A stretch of DNA of 64,000 nucleotides, taken from NCBI RefSeq assembly GCF_025151535.1, contig NZ_CP102288.1, forward strand, positions 315,501-379,500, read 5' to 3'. The stretch comes from Segatella copri DSM 18205. Its GTDB lineage: Bacteria > Bacteroidota > Bacteroidia > Bacteroidales > Bacteroidaceae. Numbering within the stretch: position 1 is the first letter of the stretch; the number at the start of each line of letters is the position of its first letter. The notes under the pieces are model-generated. The model had not been told where the DNA came from. It worked only from the letters and a program-made list of their open reading frames with translations, and searched no databases. Positions 53,438 through 61,356 of the stretch are shown one piece after another. The translations under genes and the position numbers were made by a program.

Positions 53438-54109
53438 TTAGTGATTCTTTTCGATAGTAGTCTTATCCAGAAGAGTCTTCAGATCGTTGAATGTGAATTT
53501 CTTCCTGAAACTGATTTTGATATTCTCTTCAGCGAATCCCATGTCCTGTAGCATCGGAATCAGGGTGTTTGCTGCACTTTGGCGTGCCTGTTCAAGAATA
53601 TCTAGGTTCGGGATATCGCGAATAATGCTTTCCCTGCCTTGTTGTTCGAATTGTGACAGTTCTGCATCACTGTAGTTTCTTCTGGTGAGTGAAACGAATT
53701 GTCTTACACCTTCGTGATTGATTTTACTGCTGGTGAGCATCACTTTTGGGTCTGGTAAGATGATTTCTATCTTGTCACCTTGTCGGTTAACGTTCTTAGC
53801 AGAGAATCCTGAAAAGTCTACATAAGCTTTTAATGTCGCATCCATCGGAATGGCCACCTTGCGGTTTGAGCCGGGAACATGAATATTAAAGTCTTTCTTG
53901 AACAGTGAGCCCTTCAGATTGAGCTGGTCATCATGTGTTATAATCTTATGAACATGAGCTTCTGCTGTATATAAGCGATTGCATTTCTGTATCTGCATCA
54001 CCATCACAGGTATTGTGTCGATGACTTGCTCCTTCTTTTCTGTTTGCTGATGCGAACATGAAACGAAGGCAAAAAATACAGAAATGATAAATATTAACCT
54101 ATTTTTCAT
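53438..54109 (-). CDS. DUF4230 domain lipoprotein
   Basis: A lipobox FVSC gives a lipoprotein of 223 residues. The DUF4230 core is visible as KCNRLYTAEAHVHKIITHDD, then KVAIPMDATLKAYVDFSGFS and GDKIEIILPDPKVMLTSSKI. The helical end MLQDMGFAEENIKISFRK parallels the LKAMGFKNVKIEF end of the neighbour. The start was moved to 54109 because the longer frame to 54172 runs through the promoter: TACCTTTG lies at 54132-54139 on this strand. It is the first gene of the pair. Confidence 0.75.
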   Translation of the reverse strand: MKNRLIFIISVFFAFVSCSHQQTEKKEQVIDTIPVMVMQIQKCNRLYTAEAHVHKIITHDDQLNLKGSLFKKDFNIHVPGSNRKVAIPMDATLKAYVDFSGFSAKNVNRQGDKIEIILPDPKVMLTSSKINHEGVRQFVSLTRRNYSDAELSQFEQQGRESIIRDIPNLDILEQARQSAANTLIPMLQDMGFAEENIKISFRKKFTFNDLKTLLDKTTIEKNH

Positions 54110-54131
54110 ACTTAATGTCTTTATTATGCTG

Positions 54132-54161
54132 CAAAGGTACGGCAAATTGTTTGAAAAACAA
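54132..54161 (-). promoter_or_regulatory. Promoter of the DUF4230 pair
   Basis: On the minus strand a TTG (plus-strand CAA 54159-54161), a 19-base spacer and TACCTTTG (plus-strand 54132-54139). It decides the start of the lipoprotein gene. Confidence 0.7.
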
Positions 54162-54430
54162 AACAAAATCATGTTTTTTGATGTTCTTTTGCTAAGAAAT
54201 GAAAAAAAAAAGCAGAAAAAGCACTTTTTTTTATATCTTGATTAAACCTTTTCATTTTCTTTTCGTCAAAGTTACGATTAGAATTCATAAACTGAACTTT
54301 TATTATATCGTGTAAGATTCAATAGGAAATTTATTAGTTAGTATTTAGGTATGTTAAGGCGTCTGCTTGTGAAAGTAGGCGTCTTTTTGCGTCTGATTTT
54401 ATGTAAGAATGTAGATTTCGGTTCTTTTCT

Positions 54431-54461
54431 TTGGCTATTTCAAAAGAAAAATGTACTTTTG
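54431..54461 (+). promoter_or_regulatory. Promoter of the DUF4738-like lipoprotein gene
   Basis: TTG at 54431-54433, a 20-base spacer and TACTTTTG at 54454-54461. The start codon is at 54482, about 15 bases after the expected transcription start. The rest of the 372-base gap 54110-54481 is AT-rich; it contains a repeated GGCGTCT motif with a weak hairpin near 54360-54395 and nothing else clear. Confidence 0.7.
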
Positions 54462-54481
54462 CAGTAAGAAAAAATAACGGA

Positions 54482-55051
54482 ATGAAACGAATTGATTATA
54501 TATTAATAGGTCTTTTGGCTATTTCTAGCTTGACGGCTTGTACTGAAAAGAAGAAGAGTAATATCATTATTGCTCCTAAACCGGTGGCTAAGGTTGTGAA
54601 CAAAGCTACTCAGAAAATGAGTGATTATGAGCAGACCAGGGAGGCTGACTGGGTTGGTTCCCATTATAAAGTGGTGGTGAAGCGTAGTTCTGACAAGGAA
54701 CTTCCGGTTCTCCAGTTGGACGAAAACACCAAGTATTATGATAACAGAATTTCGGTTAAGGTATTGAGAAGTGATGGCTCAGAATTCTTTAGCCGTACTT
54801 TCACAAAGAAAGATTTCACATCCTATATTGACAAACATACACAGGACATGGGTGCTTTGCTCGGTATTGTTTATGTGAAAGCAGAAGGTGATTATCTTTA
54901 CTTCGCAGCAAGTGTTGGGTCGCCTGATGTTACCAGTGATGAATATGTACCTCTGGTACTTAAAATTTCCCGAATGGGTAGTATTTCTATATCAAAGGAT
55001 GAGAAGTTGGATACCAACGCTTCTGCTGAAGAGGAAGAAGATGAAGTATAA
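54482..55051 (+). CDS. DUF4738-like lipoprotein
   Basis: A lipobox LTAC at residue 19 or so marks a 189-residue lipoprotein. The mature part has a helical stalk (VAKVVNKATQKMSDYEQ), then a beta-rich domain: WVGSHYKVVVKRSSD, NRISVKVLRSDGSEFFSRTFTKKDF and YLYFAASVGSPDVTSDEYVPL. It ends in an acidic tail (EEEEDEV). This arrangement recalls the DUF4738 proteins of Prevotella, which have no assigned function. I placed the start at 54482 since an upstream in-frame start would overlap the -33 and -7 boxes. It stands alone. Confidence 0.65.
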   Translation: MKRIDYILIGLLAISSLTACTEKKKSNIIIAPKPVAKVVNKATQKMSDYEQTREADWVGSHYKVVVKRSSDKELPVLQLDENTKYYDNRISVKVLRSDGSEFFSRTFTKKDFTSYIDKHTQDMGALLGIVYVKAEGDYLYFAASVGSPDVTSDEYVPLVLKISRMGSISISKDEKLDTNASAEEEEDEV

Positions 55052-55136
55052 AGCGGTTCTTCCGTTCAATGTATGAGTATTTATTATGTCTATCTGAAAT
55101 TATTATTGTACTTTTGTAAGCGTTTTCATATAATAA

Positions 55137-55247
55137 TGTATATATCAGCAGGCATTAAAGTATAGTCATGAGCTCGGTTACATCATCTTGGCTCTTGCCG
55201 TTGTTATTGTAGCTTTCCTTGCATACAAGGGGCTCAAGAAGAAATAA
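55137..55247 (+). pseudogene. Open frame encoding a small transmembrane peptide without a normal start codon
   Basis: A frame without stops from 55137 to TAA at 55247 encodes a hydrophobic helix LGYIILALAVVIVAFLAY followed by KGLKKK, a convincing single-span membrane peptide. No ATG, GTG or early TTG lies in the frame before the helix. ATG codons at 55136 and 55168 are in other frames and stop quickly. A TACTTTTG element lies at 55109 and a very strong terminator follows at once. Either a one-base change broke the start of a small membrane protein gene, or an unusual start codon is used. Confidence 0.35.
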
Positions 55248-55253
55248 GAAACT

Positions 55254-55293
55254 ATCCCCCATCCTGCTTCCTCAAGCGGGATGGGGGATTTTT
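55254..55293 (+). terminator. Very strong intrinsic terminator
   Basis: A 16-base stem, ATCCCCCATCCTGCTT with AAGCGGGATGGGGGAT (one G-U pair), a four-base loop and TTTT after it. It follows the small membrane peptide frame by 6 bases. Confidence 0.85.
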
Positions 55294-55341
55294 ACATTTC
55301 AGGGATTATGGATATATTTTTTCAAAAAAACGCCAGAAAAT

Positions 55342-55372
55342 TTGGAAGTTATAAATTTTCAGCGTATCTTTG
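55342..55372 (+). promoter_or_regulatory. Promoter of the small antitoxin-like/GNAT pair
   Basis: TTG at 55342-55344, a 20-base spacer and TATCTTTG at 55365-55372. The first start codon is at 55407. Confidence 0.75.
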
Positions 55373-55406
55373 CAGAAGATTAATTAATCAATAAATAATA
55401 AGAAAT

Positions 55407-55559
55407 ATGGCAAGACCTATAAAAGAAACACCGATACTCTATGGTGAAGACGCCAGAGTTTTTGAGGCAAGGATGAAAAATCCTCCAAAGGAAAGCCGCG
55501 AAAAGATGGAAGAAATCAATCGTGACTATAATTATATCATGAGTTTATTCGTAAATTGA
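55407..55559 (+). CDS. Small 50-residue protein, antitoxin-like
   Basis: A short charged protein without a signal peptide. It starts MARPIKETPILYGEDARVFE, continues with a Lys/Pro/Glu helix (MKNPPKESREKMEEINRDY) and ends FVN. It has a good promoter, and its stop lies 2 bases before the ATG of a GNAT protein that looks like a toxin. Order, size and spacing fit a toxin-antitoxin pair in which the first gene encodes the antitoxin. I do not recognise a helix-turn-helix or ribbon motif. The opening RPIKETP-x-L-x-G-x-DA is reminiscent of the small proteins found before GNAT or Fic toxins in Bacteroidota, but I cannot confirm this. Confidence 0.6.
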   Translation: MARPIKETPILYGEDARVFEARMKNPPKESREKMEEINRDYNYIMSLFVN

Positions 55560-55561
55560 TT

Positions 55562-55864
55562 ATGAACGATAATGAAGAAATTTGCGAACCGTTAAAGATT
55601 CGACGATTAGATATTGATGACAAAATATCTAATTTTAACTGTGGGGATGAAGACTTAAATGACTTCATCCTTAATGAGTCACAGTTGTATCGCGGAGAGT
55701 TATTAGCTGTAAGTTATGTTATTGAAGATAATAATGGTGCAGTTCTTGCATACTTCAGTTTAGCAAATGACAAAATCTCCATAACAGAGTTTGAAAATAA
55801 CACAGAGAGAATCGTATTCTCTTGGTTATCTACTGCTAAAGATTTACACAGATTCTGGGCTTGA
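55562..55864 (+). CDS. GNAT-type toxin-like acetyltransferase, C-terminally shortened
   Basis: About 100 residues remain. Sequence IRRLDIDDKISNFNCGDEDLNDFILNES followed by LLAVSYVIEDNNGAVLAYFSLANDKISI is the usual N-terminal half of TacT/AtaT-like GNAT toxins, which acetylate aminoacyl-tRNA. Typical members are 150-190 residues and carry the acetyl-CoA-binding loop (R-x-x-G-x-G/A) in the second half. That loop is missing here, because a TGA at 55862 ends the frame after DLHRFWA. The sequence beyond stays open in the same frame until the IS1182 element, but does not look like the missing half. The protein is probably inactive. The ATG at 55562 is preferred to the TTG at 55556. Confidence 0.65.
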   Translation: MNDNEEICEPLKIRRLDIDDKISNFNCGDEDLNDFILNESQLYRGELLAVSYVIEDNNGAVLAYFSLANDKISITEFENNTERIVFSWLSTAKDLHRFWA

Positions 55865-55972
55865 ATAGAGTCTGAAAACGTTAAAGAATACAAACAAGAT
55901 GTCGCATTGCCCACGAATGAGACACCTAAAACCAAAAAAGCATACCTGAAAAAACAAATATTACACCCCCCC

Positions 55973-57990
55973 AGACCGTCCGAAAACCTTGATTTTCTGC
56001 TGTTTATCACTGTTTTGAGGGCATATAAAGCCCTCTAAGCTAGTCTGGGGACCAGCTCTAAAATTTCGATTTCTAATAAAATTCATAATTGATGTGCTCA
56101 AATCGAGCGAAAATAAGTGATAGGAGGTCTAAAAATTAAGTTGTGGGGACCTCCTTCTTCCCCTTATGCCATCTTTGCGATCAATTGTGGAACGCCAAGC
56201 ATAGAGATGGCTCTACGCATGTTATAGGAGAGGCAGATGAGGGCCATTTCGGCCTCCACCTTAACCTTCGTTTTCAATAAAAAATAATACGCCCCTAAGG
56301 TTCTCTTCATCGTTCCAAAAGGATGTTCTGAGAGACACATTCTTTGCGCCATCTTCTTCTTGTCTAAATGAAGTTTGTATGTCACAATCTTGTGTTCTTT
56401 AACTTCTCGTTTCATCTTAGTCTTAGGAGGTTCCTGGTCTTCCTGATGATTACTGGAGTCTACCTTGTAATTCTGAGCTTTCATCACGAGAGTATCCTTG
56501 TTGAAGTCTGCTTCTTTAAATGCTGCTTTAGTACACTTATGCGAGCATTTTTTGCAAGCCAACTTATTGCAATAACGGATACGACCATCCTTCTTTAAGG
56601 ACTTCTGACGTAATATAGAGCCCTGCGGACAATACACTAAATTCTTAGCAGCATCTCTAACAAAGTAGCCTTGCAGCGCAAGCTGTTTGAGTTCCTCATC
56701 AGACATTTCCTTTATATTACTTGATGCCGTACATTCGTAGGATTTACGAACACCAATTTGGGGAGAGTCAAGGATGCCTGCATAGGCAGTCGGTATTTTG
56801 CCAGCCTTAAGGCAAGTTTCGAGATTCTCGGGCTTTTTGCTGTTTAGCATATCATCTGTTACGGTAGCTTCTACATATTCAAACTCTACTTCAGCAACAT
56901 CATCGCCATCTCGCTGTATTACATTAGGGATGATTCCTGCAGCCAAAGCGTTTGCCATGTCTTTTGGATCCTGATAACCCTTGTCGGCAACAACTTCTAC
57001 TATTTCATGTTCCAAATCATTCTTGGCCTCAGTCAGTGTTTCCGTAATTTCGCCATGATCAGTAGGATTGGTGGTAACATTGTAGGTGGCTATCAGATGA
57101 CTGTCTGCCTCGACGGCTGTCTGTACATTATAGCCAACGTTAAAACCGTCATTGAACTTCATCAACTTAGAATCAGGATCTGTGAGTGAAAGTTGTTTCT
57201 CTCCACTTTCCTCCAGTTGATTACGATATTCTTTGTAATCCGCCTGACGCTTCTGAACCACCTCCAGATTAAGCTCGGTTTCATCCCTGCCAAACTTACG
57301 TTCATCATCGAAGTCGTTCTTTTCCAAATCCTCCAAGTACTGACGCTCATGCGCTTCAAGACGGGCAATACGATCATCAAGCTTATTGAGAGTAAAGTTG
57401 TTATCCTTTGAATTTACAGCCTTGAACTTACTACCATCAATAGATAAGTAAGAATGGCTGAAGAGTCCAAAGGAATCCAACTGCTTATTCAATGATTTAA
57501 AAACTTTCTTGATAGGCTTCAAATTATCCTTTCGGAAATCAGAAACTGTACGAAAGTCAGGGGTTACCTTGCTTAAAAGCCACATAACCTCGATATTGAC
57601 AACGCACGCTTTGGCCAACTTTCGAGAAGAACGGATAGAATTGAAATAACCATAAATGAGTAGTTTCAATATGTCTGAAGGGTCATATGAAGGTCGTCCA
57701 CCATTTCCAGGAGCCTCACGTTTAGTATGATTGAAGCCGAGTTCTTCTAAATCCTGGCTATCTACAAACGCATCAATGTAGCGAACGGGATTATCCTGCT
57801 CGATGTACTCGTCCAGACAAGCCGGAAACAATACGTATTGTCTTCTATCTTCACCTTTAATGTACTTCATAAGCGATAAATGTTTGATAGCTACAAAGTT
57901 ACGAAAATATTTCGAGAAAACCAAAGATAAAGTGTTAACAATAAGAAATATTAGGAGACATTTTGGCTGCTATGGGTTTTCAGACAATCT
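55973..57990. mobile_element. IS1182-family insertion sequence
   Basis: The imperfect terminal inverted repeats are AGACCGTCCGAAAACC (55973-55988) and GGTTTTCAGACAATCT (57975-57990), matching at 13 of 16 positions. They bound 2018 bases with one transposase gene on the minus strand. C-tracts on both sides (seven C to the left, five to the right) could be the duplicated target. The element sits between a shortened GNAT gene and a broken pilus gene. The transposase is complete, so the element may be active. Confidence 0.75.
56164..57870 (-). CDS. IS1182-family transposase
   Basis: A 568-residue DDE transposase of the IS1182 group. The N-terminal part has YVLFPACLDEYIEQDNPVRYID and the helical GGRPSYDPSDILKLLIYGY motif. 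The catalytic residues are probably Asp in YLSIDGSKFKAVNS, Asp in VVADKGYQDPKD and Glu in CLSEHPFGTMKRTLGA. A Cys-rich zinc-binding patch lies between the last two (YCNKLACKKCSHKC). All three catalytic regions are intact and there is no frameshift. I set the start at 57870 (MKYIKGEDRR), the family's usual beginning; a longer frame to 57924 adds 18 residues. Confidence 0.9.
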   Translation of the reverse strand: MKYIKGEDRRQYVLFPACLDEYIEQDNPVRYIDAFVDSQDLEELGFNHTKREAPGNGGRPSYDPSDILKLLIYGYFNSIRSSRKLAKACVVNIEVMWLLSKVTPDFRTVSDFRKDNLKPIKKVFKSLNKQLDSFGLFSHSYLSIDGSKFKAVNSKDNNFTLNKLDDRIARLEAHERQYLEDLEKNDFDDERKFGRDETELNLEVVQKRQADYKEYRNQLEESGEKQLSLTDPDSKLMKFNDGFNVGYNVQTAVEADSHLIATYNVTTNPTDHGEITETLTEAKNDLEHEIVEVVADKGYQDPKDMANALAAGIIPNVIQRDGDDVAEVEFEYVEATVTDDMLNSKKPENLETCLKAGKIPTAYAGILDSPQIGVRKSYECTASSNIKEMSDEELKQLALQGYFVRDAAKNLVYCPQGSILRQKSLKKDGRIRYCNKLACKKCSHKCTKAAFKEADFNKDTLVMKAQNYKVDSSNHQEDQEPPKTKMKREVKEHKIVTYKLHLDKKKMAQRMCLSEHPFGTMKRTLGAYYFLLKTKVKVEAEMALICLSYNMRRAISMLGVPQLIAKMA

Positions 57991-58169
57991 CCCCCACTTT
58001 CAAAAAAAGCCTTAACTTTGCACCAGTTTTTTACAATCTGTATCATGAAGGATTTAAAATACTGTAAATTATAATCAAAACATAATCGATATGAATGAAG
58101 TTTTAACTAAGAAAAAGTATGTTGCTCTTTGGAAAAAGACAGTATATTTTCTATAAAAAAAAGATCAAT

Positions 58170-58397
58170 ATGAGAAATTACTTAACTGGAAAAGAACGAT
58201 TACTGGTCGCATTGCTTACTTTTATTCTTCCATTTTCTTTCGCGAAAGCAGAAGTAAAAGAAGATGGAAAGACGGGGCAGCAAGGCTGGTACGTCGGAGT
58301 AGAGGGTGGAATGCCAGAGCATCTGCATAAGAACAACTTTGTTTGGGAAAGTGGAGTAAGATTGGGAATCAACTTGCCCTTTACCAATCATAAGTAA
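58170..58397 (+). pseudogene. Truncated outer-membrane protein of the pilus operon
   Basis: A 75-residue product with a signal peptide (LLVALLTFILPFSFAKA) and then GWYVGVEGGMPEHL, followed shortly by VRLGINLPFTNHK and a stop. GWYVGVEGGMPF-type sequence begins the DUF3575/OmpA-like outer-membrane proteins that usually head fimbrillin operons in this group, which are several hundred residues long. Here the N terminus seems joined to a barrel-like C-terminal strand, as if the middle was deleted. It has a TAACTTTG element at 58013-58020, outside the IS right end. A 21-codon frame at 58091-58156 precedes it. The anchor gene starts 20 bases downstream. Confidence 0.5.
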
Positions 58398-58417
58398 CCC
58401 ATAAAACAAGATAGAAA

Positions 58418-59332
58418 ATGAAAGCAAAAAGAAGATTTAATATTTGGTTATGGGTGCTGTTATGCGTCCCATGCCTGTTGGCAAGCTGCGACCATGATGT
58501 TCATTCTGATGAGGAAGAAGGTGGCTTGTCAGTATCGCTCACTTGGGCAGATGAAGCCGACCAAGGTACGGAAGTGAAGGATGTGAAGCTCTGGATATTC
58601 AATGCCGATGACGGTTCCTTAGTTGAGGAAAAACATGATGGAAGCACGCAGGAGGTAGCAAGCCAACGCTTCGCTCTTCCAGTAGGGCATTATCAGATTC
58701 TGGCTACCACCAACCTTATAAAGCCGTTTTTTATCGGTGAGGCTACAAGGGCGACCCTCAACATGAACCAGCTCATGTTTGGATTGTCCAATCCAAGTGC
58801 CTCTCCCGACCATGCCTATTATGGTGTCACGGACATCGTTATTGACAAATCAAATGTCCACTACATAACAAAAAATGAAATGCGCCATATACTTGCAGAA
58901 CTAACCATCAGCATTGAAGGAGTTCCTGAAAATACAGCAATAAGCGGTAAGGTTCTGAATGTGGCAACCGGACTCCTGCCCCTGCAAAAGAATGAGGATG
59001 GAACATTCGGGACGGCAAGCTATACCAAGGAAGAGTGTGATATTCCTTTGAAAATCGCAGTGCCTGGCGCAACTTTAAAAACGGAAACATTACGCTTGAT
59101 GCCGACAGCCAACGGTTTACATACCACCAAGTTGTTTATCCAACTGATTTCTCCTGGGGGAGTAGTTAGCAACTACGACATCGAAGCACCCGTCATGAAA
59201 TCTGGCGGCAAGTACAAGATAAACTTGGAATTTGAGGAGATGAAACCTTACATGTATCTTACGAGCACGAAGATAGATGATTGGACTGAGAAATGGATAT
59301 ACCGTGGTGAAATCCTGAATCCAGAAGATTAA
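58418..59332 (+). CDS. FimB/Mfa2-family fimbrial anchor lipoprotein
   Basis: A 304-residue lipoprotein with lipobox LASC (Cys24). The sequence LSVSLTWADEADQGTEVKDVKLWIFN followed by QRFALPVGHYQILATTN is the first transthyretin-like domain of Mfa2/FimB anchors. A second domain follows (RHILAELTISIEGVPENTAI, then NYDIEAPVMKSGGKYKINLEF). In Porphyromonas and Bacteroides such proteins cap the base of type V pili and hold them in the outer membrane. It is placed just before three fimbrillin genes, the usual order for anchor and then stalk and tip. Confidence 0.85.
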   Translation: MKAKRRFNIWLWVLLCVPCLLASCDHDVHSDEEEGGLSVSLTWADEADQGTEVKDVKLWIFNADDGSLVEEKHDGSTQEVASQRFALPVGHYQILATTNLIKPFFIGEATRATLNMNQLMFGLSNPSASPDHAYYGVTDIVIDKSNVHYITKNEMRHILAELTISIEGVPENTAISGKVLNVATGLLPLQKNEDGTFGTASYTKEECDIPLKIAVPGATLKTETLRLMPTANGLHTTKLFIQLISPGGVVSNYDIEAPVMKSGGKYKINLEFEEMKPYMYLTSTKIDDWTEKWIYRGEILNPED

Positions 59333-59393
59333 GCGCCCCTCTCATTTAAGGAAGAATCAAAACAAGAATATAAATATAAAATAGTAAAAGACA

Positions 59394-60308
59394 ATGAAAA
59401 AGAAGACTTATCTCATTGCCCTGATGGCAATGGCTTTGACATTGGGCAGCTGTTCTAACAATGAAGACGGTATCGGTGGCGAGACCTCCAAGTATATCAC
59501 CGTTTCTACCAGCATCGGCAATATGACCCGTGTTGCCACAGATGCGAATGGCGCTCAAACCTTTGAGGAGGGTGATGAAATCAGTGTGTATGCCTGGACA
59601 GGTGCGCCTACTGTAGCCCCTGAGACAAGAGAGCGTGTGGTGAATAACGCCATCAATAAGCTGACAAACGGCTCATGGGTATCCAATCCACAGATGCTTT
59701 GGAAGAACAACCGAGACAAGCATTATTTCATCGGTGTGTATCCTACAGCAGCAATATCCGACCTTTCTGCCGGAGAATATACATTCGATGTAAATAAGCA
59801 AACAGAAAGCGACCTCTTAGTGGCAGTCAACAAAGATGGCTTATCCTATAATGTCGATGAACAGCAGACTGTACCTCTTACCTTTACCCATGTGATGGCT
59901 AAACTTGTGGTGAACCTCACCTATAAGAATCAGTGGGGAACAGAGGGACCTACCGTAGATAAGGTAGTTGTAGGCAATGCCGCAAAAAAAGCAACCGTCA
60001 ATTATCTGACCAAGGTTGTCACCCCATCTGCTGTAGCAGAAGATAAAGCCGACTTCGACATGCCAGCATTAACCGCCAACAAGCAATATGCTTCCATCAT
60101 CATCCCGCAGGATGGTGTTCAGAAGATTACTATCACCATTGGCGGCAAGGACTTCATCTACGACAACGGCACTCCTTTTAAGTTTGAGAGTGGCAAGATT
60201 ACTACAGTCAACCTAGAGGTTGGACGTGACGTCATAAAACTTGGCGATGTAAACATCTCTGGCTGGGGGTCTACAGGCGACCCTATCAAGGGCGAGGCTC
60301 ACGAGTAA
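59394..60308 (+). CDS. Fimbrillin-family pilus subunit
   Basis: A 304-residue lipoprotein precursor (lipobox LGSC, Cys20). It has the fimbrillin pattern TFEEGDEISVYAW, MLWKNNRDKHYFIGVYP, LTFTHVMAKLVVNLTYKN and an end of VNISGWGSTGDPIKGEAHE. The segment NMTRVATDA near residue 45 offers an Arg after which type V pilins are cut by an arginine-specific protease, which frees the groove for donor-strand exchange. Probably a stalk subunit. The gene starts 61 bases after the anchor gene stop, with 33 bases to the next fimbrillin. Confidence 0.85.
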   Translation: MKKKTYLIALMAMALTLGSCSNNEDGIGGETSKYITVSTSIGNMTRVATDANGAQTFEEGDEISVYAWTGAPTVAPETRERVVNNAINKLTNGSWVSNPQMLWKNNRDKHYFIGVYPTAAISDLSAGEYTFDVNKQTESDLLVAVNKDGLSYNVDEQQTVPLTFTHVMAKLVVNLTYKNQWGTEGPTVDKVVVGNAAKKATVNYLTKVVTPSAVAEDKADFDMPALTANKQYASIIIPQDGVQKITITIGGKDFIYDNGTPFKFESGKITTVNLEVGRDVIKLGDVNISGWGSTGDPIKGEAHE

Positions 60309-60341
60309 CTTTCTTAAAATTAAAACATAAAATTCGACAAT

Positions 60342-61325
60342 ATGAAAGCAATTAAAATATTAACAATGGCAGCTTTGGCAACGGCAGTTTTTGCCAGCTG
60401 CTCCAACGATGAGGATTTGGCACAGAGCAATTATCCAATGGATAATGTGGTTAGAATCATGACAAGTGTAGATGGCATGAATACTCGTGCCTCTTACGGA
60501 AACAGCACCGACAACCTTAGTTCGTTCGGTTTCTGTATCCACAATGCTGGTAGTACCAAGTATACCTATGATAATATCCAGGTAACAAAGGAAGGCGGCA
60601 ATTGGAATCCTGCTACCCAGATGTTGTGGCAGAATTCAACTACCGCTGTTGATATTCTGGCTTATGCGCCATATCAGGAGACTACCGAAGATGCAAATGG
60701 CAAAGTTAAAGTCTTCGGAAAGCCAGATTATGTCTTTTCTGTAAAGGCAGACCAAAGCGGTGCTGAAGACTATTCATCCGACCTTATTGTATATAAGCAA
60801 ACAGGATTCACGCCTGGTTCGGAATTGAATACCAGCAAAGCGGTTGATGTCACATTCACCCATCTTCTCAGTCAGCTGAATCTCACTATCGAGTTGAGAG
60901 ACCAGTTTAATACGAATAATAATACGGTTACGAAAGAATTTGTAACTGATGTCAAGGTGAATGGCACCATTATCAGCAGCAAAGTGGATTTCTCTGCAAG
61001 CCCTATAAGTGTTCAAGTTGGTACCCAGGCAGCAGCCATTACTCCAGAAACTACAGGATTCACGCCGGCAGAGAACGCAACCGCCCATGCAGTCTTCAAC
61101 TATTCAGCCATTGTGATTCCACAGACCGTTACTGCTGGTAATTTCAGTATTTCGTTCAAGGTGAATAATACAGAATATATCTGGACTGCCACCGACGATG
61201 TGGATTTTGTATCTGGTAAGAAACATGACTTGCATCTGTTCGTTGGTAATGATGTAGTGCAAGGGGGTGCCATAACAGCGAACCCTTGGGGAGAAGAAAA
61301 CATTACCGAAAAAGAGACTGATTAA
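60342..61325 (+). CDS. Fimbrillin-family pilus subunit
   Basis: A 327-residue lipoprotein precursor (lipobox FASC, Cys20). Fimbrillin features are QMLWQNSTTAVDILAYAPYQ, VDVTFTHLLSQLNLTIELRDQ, AIVIPQTVTAGNFSISFKVN and the end GGAITANPWGEEN. The likely protease site is in MNTRASYGN near residue 48, at the same relative place as in the other two subunits. It is closer in architecture to the third fimbrillin than to the first in its long strand loops. It lies third in the pilus operon, probably as an accessory or stalk subunit. Confidence 0.85.
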   Translation: MKAIKILTMAALATAVFASCSNDEDLAQSNYPMDNVVRIMTSVDGMNTRASYGNSTDNLSSFGFCIHNAGSTKYTYDNIQVTKEGGNWNPATQMLWQNSTTAVDILAYAPYQETTEDANGKVKVFGKPDYVFSVKADQSGAEDYSSDLIVYKQTGFTPGSELNTSKAVDVTFTHLLSQLNLTIELRDQFNTNNNTVTKEFVTDVKVNGTIISSKVDFSASPISVQVGTQAAAITPETTGFTPAENATAHAVFNYSAIVIPQTVTAGNFSISFKVNNTEYIWTATDDVDFVSGKKHDLHLFVGNDVVQGGAITANPWGEENITEKETD

Positions 61326-61356
61326 AGAATTGTTTGACATTTAAAATAGACAAGAT

